Source of the DNA: Phylloscopus collybita
Taxonomy: Eukaryota > Chordata > Aves > Passeriformes > Phylloscopidae
Reading direction: 5' to 3'
NCBI GenBank assembly: GCA_027886175.1
Contig: JAJNNQ010000075.1
Coordinates: 81,509,001 to 81,573,000 of the forward strand
Length of the DNA stretch: 64,000 bases
The translations under genes and the position numbers were made by a program. This document shows positions 41,201 through 53,200 of this stretch, one piece after another; position 1 is the first letter of the stretch, and each line of letters begins with the position of its first letter. A model generated the notes under the pieces. The model saw only the letters and a list, made by a program, of their open reading frames with translations, was not told where the DNA came from and did no database searches.

Positions 41201-44200
41201 GTACAGCAGAAGCTGAAGGCTTTTGCCCCAGGAAGGCCTATAGACCCAGCGACTCACTAACTCACCTGCACACACCCAGCATGGACAGTGGGCTGAGAGA
41301 TGGTGCCCAAAGCAGCTTGAGACTGATTCTAACCAGATTTCCCTCTCTGTCTGCTGTAGGCACATACCAGTTCAGAGCTCCTGAGTCCACGCCGCTCGAC
41401 TCCCCGGTTGGCAGGATAAAAGCTAACGATGCTGACGTGGATGAAAATGCAGAGATTGAATACAGCATCACTGAGGGGGATGGAAATGACATGTTTGGAA
41501 TTACCACAGACAAGGAAACACAGGAAGGAATTATAACTGTGAAAAAGGTACAATCTTAACACACAGCCTCGGAAACACCAGTCAAACCTTTATCTAGCAC
41601 ATATTTGTTTTTCATTTTTAGTGCTACATATATGTTTTGTTAATTTGAAATCTACTGTTGGGAATCTCTACATATGTAAAATTTCTTTTATGCAAGCAAT
41701 TAGTATCCTTCCTCTTATACCTCCTTTACTAAACCAGTGCACAAACTTTGGAGGACCTGAGAGAGTAAATCACCTAAGGAGTGGGGCACAACTGAGAAAA
41801 AATTCTACAGCCTGAATATACTCACAGAAAAATGAAAGGAAGCCCCACCATCCAACTGTGACTTTCTCCCTACGATGCTTACAGGTTTTGTTCTCTTAGT
41901 AGAAGATACTGTGTTAAGACCACAGAAATAATGAGTATAGCATTGGCTATTTTTCATTATAAGAGGATGTTGATTCTACAGCTATAATATTGAAGTACAC
42001 AGACAAATTTCTTTTGACTCACATTTTGTAAAAATTTAATGTATCTATCAGCATGGTTTTGCTTTAGAAAAAAAAAAAAAAAGAAATCAGTGCCTTGCCA
42101 GATCTTGCAGTGGACATCATCTACTGTGTTGCACATTGGTTGTCAGAAAAGGTTTGAGAAATATTGTTTACAGTGAGTTATCAGGCAAACTTGATAAGGT
42201 TACAGATATCATCCTTCATCAATTCAAGTTCAGTCATCACTAGATAGACATTGTGTAGATTTTCCGAACATGCACTTGCTTGTTGATATCAGTGCGACAC
42301 CTGTCATTACTTGTTTTTTAGGAGATGCCTTCCAAGGTCTGATTATGATATCAGTCTAACTCTGTTTGTATTTCTGTCTGTTGCTGACAGAAGCTGTGAA
42401 TTTTCTTCAATGTAATGGAAAAAAGGGGTGACTACTCTGTCCCCACATTTCTCCAAGTAGTAACAAAGACTCCCTAAATGCTGGTTCTTTGTAGTTTTAA
42501 CAGCATGTGCTATAGTCATAACCTGTCATAAAATCATGTTTGGCTTTGTGGGTGGTCCTGGATCTCCAGACACTAGATGCCACAGTGTTTCATTTCGGTG
42601 ATGAAATGACAGTATCTAAACAAGCAACATCTAGAAAATCTTCCCTCCTTTAGTGTGTGGTGGTTATGGGCAAGAAATAGATAAGAAATCATCAAAATGC
42701 CAAAAATGACAGAATAACAGACTAAAAGAGTTAAGGCTGTATGAGAAAACTTCTTGGTGTTTAGGAGTTCCAGGGATAGAATTCTATGAAAAAGTGGGTT
42801 TCTTCCTAATGTGTTATCTGGGCATAGAGCCCTTTCCCCTTTCTGTTGGCATTTTAATTCCAGTTCAGGCTCCTGTTATCTAGCACAAGCCTCTTTGTGA
42901 CTCCACCATCCATCCTGCTCATCTGGCTGAGAATCACAGCAATCCCCACAGACGTCTTATACTTTTTTTTCTTTTCTCCTTCCCAGGCATTGGATTTCGA
43001 AAGTAAAAACTTGTATATTCTTAAAGTGGAAGCTACCAATACTCATGTAGACCCTCGATTCCTGTACTTGGGGCCATTCAAGGACTCAGCTACTGTCAGA
43101 ATTCAGGTGGAGGATGTAGATGAACCCCCCATGTTCAGCAGACCAGCATACATAATGGAAGTGAAAGAAGATGTTCCATTAAACAGCATAATAGGAACAG
43201 TAACTGCTCAGGATCCAGATGCTGCCAAGAACCCTGTCAAGTAAGCATATACTACTTTAGCTAGCCTGTAAATTTCTTACAGCCTTGATTTTGCTTTTAT
43301 CATGTCAGCACACACAAAAAAATCCTCACTTGTAACAATGTGAATTGTAGGGCATGCTTGAATATGGAGTATTGTACATGGTAAATGATCTTTCATGCTT
43401 AGGTGTGTGTGAATGTGTTTGCATGGCCTTTGCATCTTGAATTATGTCCTAATTTCTTTAATAACTAATGAACGTGGTTATTTCTATCATGAAAAAATTT
43501 ACTGCAAAAAGACCACTAAGAAAATCTTAGTGTTTTCCTTCCACCTTTAACGTTTTCCACTGCAGCGCAGTGCATCCTCTTGGCTATATGACAGGGGAGT
43601 TATTTTTCTGTCTTCTGTCCAGACCTGCTTAACAGAGGCCACATTCATCTTTTCTAAATCAAAAGTAGAAATGCCTCAAAATCAACTCATGTGCAAACCC
43701 AGGCTCTGATCTCACCTGTATCAGTGCAAGGCTTGTAAGATAAGAGTTAGTCTCATGAGCTTTATAAATTAAACCTGCCATGAATCAATAAACTGTTCTT
43801 AGAGGAAGTGGAGGAAATGTTAAGGTTGGAGTAGCTATATCTAAGTCTTCTTTTTATGTAAATTGTGTATTGTTTCGGTGCATACTGGAGTACCTAAGTT
43901 GTAGTGGATAGAGTATTAAAGAACTTTTAAATAAATGTGTTCTTTAAATAAAGTTCATTGCTACTGACAAGGCAGCAAGAAGAGGAATTGAAAAGTGCAG
44001 CAATATTAAATTCAGGTCAATTTTCAGCAGGCTTCTGAGTTGGGCACCTTGGAAATTCAATCGTAGCCTTTGATCAAAATAGAACAGTGCAGGTTTAATA
44101 AAAATCTAGTCCATCAATACTTTACACTTCTGCAATTATCTTTCATCAAGATTTCTTACAGTAATGAGTAAGTTTTAAGCTCTTAGCTCATTTTGTGGGA

Positions 44201-47200
44201 GCAGTAAATATTATAAATTTAATTTCCTAGATGAACAAGCCAAATTGAAAATATTTCTGGCAGAAACTATCTTCAGTTTGTATAGCATGCCCTACACACA
44301 AATTCTTGCTCAAGACTAAGCCTTCTAACTTTAATTAAAGTTTTGTTAAATTTGTATCATGACATACAGCAATTCTCTGGCATTCTGGACTAGGACAGCA
44401 TAGTCACTTAAAGAGCAGCATAACATTTTGCTGACTTTGGTGAAGCCCCAGGACAGAATGAATATCTTTTGTAGCGCATTTTCATGGGCATGGGCATGCT
44501 AGCATGAAGATGAAGAATTGGCTGGGGTGACACCCAGGCCCCTTGCAGTCTTCATAGGAACCTGGTTTTTTTATATCAAATGGCACTGGAGAGTAAGGGG
44601 AGTGCTTCCCTCCTTCCCTGTGGTGATAACTACAACCATTTGCATTTCACACCAGCACCAGCTCCTAATTATAAGTGATTTACAGTGGATAGGGACTATG
44701 CTCTTCATTGTTGAGTACTGCCTACTGGCTCTTTGCTATTAATTGAATGTGTGTGCTAAAACTTAGATAACTTTCAAAGGGCAGTTCTTTAATACCATGT
44801 AAGTACTTTGCATATTTTAGTATCAGATAGTTATTGAGCAAAATTTAGTAGAAGTGTCAAACCTGATGCAGTGCAGCAGAAAGCTTGTCTACTTTTTACC
44901 TTAATAGCATGCAACAGCCAAGTGCAAGGAGAAGAAAAATAAAAATCAGAAAGGGTAATAGGAATAAACACAGCAAGAAAAAAACATGAAAATCAGTAAG
45001 AGACAAAGGAAATCAGCAGACAGCAGTAGCCTGAGAGATGCTAACTTGCAATAAATGTAATTTTATGGTGCTAATATCTTGGGTATCTGCTAGAATTTAG
45101 GGGCATGGGTTGAGTCTGCATCTTTTTGACAGGGTAATTTTTTTTTTTCTATCATGCAATAGAGATGCTAAATCCGATTTTCACTCTGAGGTTCAGGGAA
45201 GATGCAATTAGACTGTATATATATGACTTGTCACTTGCTTGTCAATTTTTCTTGATGGTTAAAAATAAAATCTTTAGACACTTGATATTACAATGAAAAC
45301 CTTCCATTTTCTCCTCTACTCAAGTGAAGATTTCTCTTCTTAAACAAACTGAGCCCTAACTCTGTTAGATGAAAGCCCCTTTGATCTTCCATTAAAGGAA
45401 ACCTTCACAATATCATTATGAAAATGCATTATGAAAAATTCACAGACACATCCCTTCCTGACCCACAAATCTTCCTGACTTGTGGTTATATTAGATAGCA
45501 AGCTGCTGAGCATCAGAAGACAATGAGACAATAGCAAAACATGAAGTGGATATCTGTCCTGGTAGAAAGGCTGCATAACCATTTGTGACCTGTGTATTGG
45601 TAGATCTAAATTGCATCAGTCTAAGTCTTATAAATAAATTTTGGTCCGAGATGGCATTGAGAAAATGCAAAAATACACCAATGCATGGTTGGCTATATTT
45701 GAATATTGTGTCCAAGTGTAGTAACATTGAGACGCTACCGAGTACTGCTTTACAATCCAGAGGTGTTATAAAAAAAGTTTTGCATTCTACTTGTGTTTGA
45801 TCTGCACAGAGGTAAAATGAACCTCTGCATACTGATAAAAAAACAATGCTGAAACTGGCGCTGCTGTATTGTACATCAGATCTTTTTAAATTGCTAGCTG
45901 ATTTTCTTGCTATAGTAACTCCTCAGAGACATAATGAAGTTCATCAGTCACTGGAACTGTCTTCCTGCTGTGATTTGATTTACTAAAGTACCCCAGATGA
46001 AAATGATCTGCAAACAAATGTAAGGCTAAATTTTGTTTGTGTATTTTACTGACAACATATTTGCATGTGTTAGATTTTCTCTTTTACCCTTCCCTTCTTC
46101 CTGTTATATACAAGGAGAGACTGGAGTCTACATGGATACTTTTTGACTTCATAGCTTGTCAATTCCTCAAAGCTTGAAAGAGATGAAGTCCTGAAGTCTG
46201 ACAAATACACACCCGTAATTTCATTAAATAAATGTAAAAATTAGTTTGATGTTGTCTACTTAATTCTTACTAGGTTGTGATCCAGAAGTCAGAATCAGCA
46301 CCAGTTCAACATAATTAAAAATCCTTGATCAAAAGAGACTGGATTATGCAAACTGAGAAACAGAAGTGACAGTCTAGCTTATTAAAATCATCCTTCTAGA
46401 CCAGATTTAATGGTATAATTGGAATATACTTTACATGAACTGACCTTGTATGTATTTTCTTTGGGATATGAAGAAATAAAATTAACATTCCATTAAGAAA
46501 CTGTCTCTGCTGGTTTTATTTTTATGAGTTTGAATTTCCACTTTACAAATGACTGAATATACATATGGTTTTACGAATACTTGTACTTTAAAATCCTTAA
46601 TATCTTGAAGAGAAGCCCTCAATATTGCAGCCCTGATAATATTAGAAAAAGTCCAGAACTTTTTTTTTCTTCCAGATACTGTACCACAGATTGAATTTGA
46701 AAATCTTACAAAGATAGTGATTGCAATATACTAAGGCATTAAAATGTGCTAAGACAGTAAGATATTTTAAGTCCATTCAAAATATGAAGCTGGAATGAAA
46801 GTAAAATTGAAGAAAAAAACCCCAATGAATAGGCAGCTCATGCCTAAAGCTAGTTGCTTATTTAAATGTCTTGCTGAGTAAGAGTCTGAAACATAATATT
46901 ACAGTTAGTTGGAGCAGCTAATCTATGGAAAATCCTGATATTTCATTTCAAAGAATACAGAATCTAGATTTAACTGCAAAATGGGAATACCAAAGTATTT
47001 CAGCTGAAAGGTGTGGAAATGAACTACTATTTCAGAATATCTGAAAATAATTGAATTCACAAGATACCAACATAATATCTTATAAAAGCCTGAATGAATG
47101 AAAGTTAAAATGAAATGTTTATCATATCAAATACTTACTTTGTCAAAATAAAAAAGAGTCAGACTAGTTTGTATAAACCTATTCCCATTAAGCATTTCAG

Positions 47201-50200
47201 CCAAGTCAACAATTTCACACGTGCTGTTTAGATTTGGACAAAGCAACACTTTTCAAGCTGATGTTAACGTCACAATGCTCCATAAAGGAACTAAGTCAGT
47301 GACACCACAGCTGACTTCCTGCAGCCAAAATTGCAGTACTGTCAGTGAAGTGACAGCAATGAATGAAAACTAAATCTGAACTCCTGAAGAATTAACAAAA
47401 TGTGCCCATAGAAGTCCTACCAAAACATGTTAGCTTTTTGTGCTAGTACCTTTGAATGCCATTTGGGTGCTTCCCTAGGAATTAACAATGGAAAAAGAAA
47501 AACAGTTTAGTGCAAATAGTACTGGACATTGTTTTTGTTTAGAAAGGTAGGCTACACTTAAATTCTTATTTTGGAATAAGACCTAATAAGTCTAATTTTC
47601 TGTAGGCATTATATCCCACTTTTTTATTTGCAAAGAAGAAAAGAAAATCAGTTACAAGATAAATAGCAAGTTAGTTAATTTTAAAATTTTGGCAGAACCA
47701 CATTTCGACTAGTTTCTTCTATTCCTTCCTTCTTTCATGCAAGGTCTTTCTCAGAATTTAAGAGACACTGCACAGGCAGTTGGAAACCTGTGCAGAATGG
47801 AGAACGTGTCTTGCAGCTGCTTCTAGAACAGAGCAGGGGAGAGAAATGTTTCTTCAGCCTCTGCATTCCCCTGAAATCTGTGGTGGCAGTAAACTCAGCC
47901 AGTCATTCTCCTGGCCCAGTTTTCATCTGACTGCTTACCAGTTCAGCTGTTATCTTTACCCTTGTCTGGACACAAGGGACAGCAGTAGCTGCCTTGTCTC
48001 CATGGCCTGCAAGGAGACCACTGCAAGGGAGTGGCCTGCAAGGGAGCACACTGGGCTTCCTAAAAATCTGTCCTGCATTGTACATGAGCACACAGTGGGG
48101 CTCGAAACAAGAGCAGAATAATGCAATTGCATTCCTGCTTTGGCAACATCAGAGACACATTTCTGTCAAAAACCTCCATAATTTATGCAAGAATTTTCAG
48201 GAGAGATGAAACCAAGTCACAGCATTTGGATCAAGGTGGTAGCACTCTCTCCCGGGAGTTGGAGAGTTCTGCTTTTAAACTTGGATTCAGTTCAGCTGAA
48301 AAAGCAAAAGATCAGATTGAAAATTTGAATCTGTATTTAGACTCTGAGCTCATCCAGAGCTTGTTAGCATTCCTTTTCACATACAGATACCATCAAGCAA
48401 GGCTGAGAATGTTAGTTTTAATGAGTTACAACAAACCTTTGTGTGATATGTGCCGTGGAATAATGAATCCCTGTTCCGTGCTGACTTGGTTTGGGCGGGC
48501 CACCTTTTTAAATGCCGGGAAGTGAAAGGTACAAATGCACCCCAGCTGTCAAATTTTGTATCAGAAATTATTTGGAACAGTTGAGATATCAAACCATAAA
48601 AAGAGGGGTTTATAAAGGAAAAGCCAACTCAGCCTTAAAATAAACTTCGTGTCTTTCAGGACACAGACTTCACATTTTTCACTAAAAACAAAGCTTTGAT
48701 GATTCTCAGAGGTATGTAAATTCGGCAGCAATTCATTTATTCAGTGACAATACTCCACCTTCTAAATCAAACCTCCAACGTGTCATTATCCAGTAGCTCA
48801 GAACTAGCTCTTTGTGTGCATGCATAAAGACTCTGAAGCCTGTGCTGAAAACAAAAGGAAACCCCATTTACTAGCTGTTTGATGTCTAGTCTTAGAAAAT
48901 GGTTTTAGAACAGAAATTAAAAGGAAGGCATTCCTCTAATCCCTGTCTCTGTATTTGCAGGTACTCTGTAGATCGTCACACTGATATGGACAGAGTATTC
49001 AACATCAATTCAGGAAATGGTTCGATATTCACTTCAAAACCCCTTGACCGGGAAACACTGCTGTGGCACAACATTACAGTAATAGCAGCAGAGATCAGTA
49101 AGTTAAACCTAAATACGACTCCTGTCCCTGATGTAATGAATTTAGCCTTCTAGCTGAGTGTGTGGAGAGTGCAGCTGGGCACATGTCAGGTTTATGGATA
49201 GCCCACTCAATACTAATGAAGAAGCAGTAACTCTTGCAAGAGGTCATCTGCAGTTTTGTGTTTATTAGGGACGCAGTTCAAGAAGAGGTAACTTAGCAGG
49301 GAGAGAAGGTGACAGCACTGTGTTCTCTGATCAGTTATAGCCACTTTAAATTTTGAACATGGCTGTTGAATTCTGAAACTGGCATGCAGCAAAACATATG
49401 GTTTAAAGCCAAACTATGTTCCTTGGCTGAATTCAGTCTCATTCAGACTGGATGTTTGCAAATAAAGCTAAAGTGGCTGGGCTGAGCTGGGTGCCCAGAT
49501 TTTAGTCAGTTTTATGCATCTCCATTTTTTATTTTGTGTGCATCCTTTAAAATGTACAGTCTGTCACTTAGTTTAGGATTGTTCCAAAGAAGTAATCTAA
49601 GTTAAGGACATGTGCTTGAGATGGCATTAATAAACAATCCACTTTGTGTTAATGCATTATCTATAAGTGCATTACATGCCTGAATATCAGGGAATGCAAT
49701 TCTGTTTGCTTTTGCAGAGTCACAGTGCCCGTGTTTATGGTGGAATGGTAGATAAGTTTAATATAAACACCAGTTCTGTGACTGTCACAATGTCTCTCTG
49801 CAACTCAGAGGCTAAAAACCTTTTGATTTTTCTGAGAAAATGTAAGCTCTACTGCCTTTTTTTGTATGTGTATATGGCTCGATAACCTGCTTAACAGTAA
49901 GAAGAGTATAAAAAGCTCAGGATTACTTGACTCAACTTCCTTTATTGTTTAAGTCTTCTTTAAAGCTGAAAACCAATGTAAAATAAAGCTACTGAGGCAA
50001 GCAAATGGGGTTCTTACGAAGAAGTAGTGGGTGTGAGCCTATAGGAATGACAGGACATTAATAGTTTTCTTCCTCTCATGGAAGTTTGCACCTTTTAATG
50101 CTAGGTGGGACTTCAGCACACCAAACACGGAATGTTAGTTACGTGGCTGTGTTTCCATTAAGTTCTTGAAGGCGCATTCTAGGGTCAAAAATTGTACACT

Positions 50201-53200
50201 ACAGGCAGCTCCTAGGTAGAGCAGAAGGGAAAAATAAAGTCCTAAAAAGGAAAGAGTATCAGGAAGATTTAGCATTGACAGTAGCAAGGACACTTGCATT
50301 GATCCCAGCTGGGCTGAAATAACAGTCCAAAAACCAGCTTAGCTTCTATAGGAAGTACTCATTTGTTTTCCTGCTTCCTCCCCTAAGCACAGACCTTCTA
50401 CTGCACCAAACCCTCTCAATCCCTTGTGCCGGACACAGGCTTCTGTCTTAATTACCATTCCTCTTTAGTCTGAATCCTTTCAGGCAGCAACAAACTGCTT
50501 CCCGGGGTGTGCTTTACTAAGCTTAGAACAAATTTGGGATAACTAGGGTAGATGTCTTCCAAAGGCAATTTTTTTGATTGAAATGTACTTTTCTGATCCA
50601 GGACACTTCACTAATTTTAGTCTCAAGAGGTTAGACTAGAAAGTACCACTGCTTATTGTTCCTGGCAAACCCAGAAATTTCTAGCAAGTCTGCTTCAAGT
50701 CCTGTTCCACTAAATTCCATAGAATCACTTATTACTCTCAGTGACATTATCTCATCAAGCTCCAAGTATATTTCACTGAAGTAATCAAAAAAAAAATATC
50801 CAGTCAGGTTACAGGCAGGATATGCCTTCAAATGGGTGGTGCTCCTTTGATATAGGAAAAAAATAATTATAAAATCATAAAGAGAAACATCTTTCAGTGA
50901 TGAGTGCTCTTGATTTTGTTTTACAGTAAAAAAAAATAAATAAATAGAGAAGCTGTTTTGCCTTTGTCTAGAATTGTCAGTAAGTGTAGATTGCTCCAGT
51001 TCTAAATATTCTCCTTTTTCACCAATGTGAGCTGCAGTTGCTCAGCAGCCCAGAGAATCAATCACTCTGTGACTGCTGCACATAAATAGTTGGTGAAGCA
51101 CCAGGTCAGTACATCTGCCACAGTCAGACAGCAAACTGGCATTAAAAACACGGGACACAGGTCTAGTGAGTCACAGCTGCAGAATTACAGCTGATTTACC
51201 AGGGACAATTCCCAGAGTGTTTTTAAATATTTGTTACTTAACACTTATGGGTAAGTCAAACATTGGCGGGACTTTGAGGCTGTTTTCTGGTAAAACAACC
51301 CCACCACTTTAACAGTTTTGTTGCTGGCTCAGCAGGAAACATATCCCTATACAGAGAAACAGATTTAAGCAGTTTGTTGAGTCTGTGGAGATGGAGCCCA
51401 GCGGTAATTAAGGTATAATGCAAACAAATGGACCTACATGAATTAATTTGCACAAATAATTTGAAAGATGATGACACAAAATATGGAAAAAAATACTTGA
51501 GCATGTATATTAATTTCCATTAAATCAGAGAAGAGGCATATGTTTTAGAGCCTAGGGTTTGTATGAAGCTTCTGTTTATTACAGTATGATTTTAAATTTT
51601 GAGAACCTTAAGCACCTGGAAGTAAAATGAAAATATGCTAGGTTTAGTTTTAAAAAAGCAGGAAAGAAAACAATTCTCCTTCTTCAGAGGAGGAGAAACG
51701 TTTGCCAATATATTTGAATGTATTTGTTAGAAAAGTATGCCCTACAAAATAGTCTTGCCAATAGTCCTGTGGCTTCAAATGAATGTCTTTGATTTCTGCC
51801 TGTTATAAAAATTCAACTCTTTTATTGATGTATTTTAGCAAAGAATTCAGCCTAGACCATATTATACATAAACTGTTACTTTATACATCGAATGAATTTT
51901 GCCCAATGGCTCATATTAGAAAGAGGTTTATGCCTAACGGAATCGTATTAACTTCAATGGGACTGTGGAGCCTTAAAGCACAATATTTTGTCCAAATGAC
52001 TGAGCTCTGTAATACAAATAAGCAGTGCCAATTTTGGAGGAGGCATTTTCACGTTTATAAAAGGATGATAAACACATTAATAGGACTTTTATTAAAGTCA
52101 ACAAGCTACTATAATGAATAAATATAATAGTAAAACCAACAAGCTACTATAATGAATGCTTGTAGAAGAATATAGAGTCTTAGATCTGCTATCTTTTATT
52201 GCACTATTTTTTCACTTGAATGATAGGTTAAAATGCATTTATAAAGCATATTTACGTGGGTAGGAAATCAACATGGGAAAATTCAGTGTGAGCCCTCATG
52301 TAGGAGAGGGGAAGGTATTTATTTTAAATGAAACTTAGCTCAATCACACTCTTTCCCTCAGATTTCTCTCTCTCTCACATTCCCATACTCTCATACTGTA
52401 GGTGGATATTGTGTGATACAGAGCACAAAGGAGACAGATCAATTGCCATGTCTTTTAGGTTTCTTCCAATTAGGGATGACAAATTTCTTTGGGACCAGAT
52501 CTTGTACATTTTAGGAGTTAATGGTTGTTATGGTGTGACTTTTTGCCTCAGAATCTTGCCTATTTCACCGTACATGGCTATAGGCAAGGTTACTGCCACT
52601 GCTTTTCTTATTCTGTGTATCATTTTGTCTAAAGCCTGCCTCTTCCCAGAGGAAAAGGAAAGGTCTATACAGTATGGTACGCGTCCAGATGTTTTTATTT
52701 TTTTCCAGAAAGATGACAGTATTTTCATTAATACTCTATGCTCAGTAATATCTTTGTCAATTTCAATCTCTTGGTACTATGGGAATAGGAAAAAAAATTG
52801 TTTACATAGGGGCACCTGCAGGTTCTATATAGTGCTTATGTTTTTCAGCATATACAGCATATGCATATATTATTCAGTAAATACTTCAGCATTTACTCTA
52901 GAACATCAGACAAAACAATTCACAATAGATTAGAAAGCATCTGTGATTACAGCTGCAGTTACTATTTCTATAGAATAATGATGATCATGGCACCTGAAGG
53001 AACTGTGCCACAAGATTTGTAGGGCACAGAGTATTAAATTTAACGAGTGGAGAAGAAAAAACACATTCAATCTCATCCTCACGGCTCTTGCTGTTAGAGA
53101 GCTAAGGAAGGGAATATGTTCTAGATACTTCACTGCAACCAAACAGTATCAGTCAGGCTAATAAATAGATTTAATTTAGTTCCAGTATTATATTTACATA

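Noticed and set aside
48121..48525. 134-codon plus-strand ORF in the intron after coding exon 6
   Set aside because: No family resemblance; overlapping frames are open to similar extents, suggesting chance.
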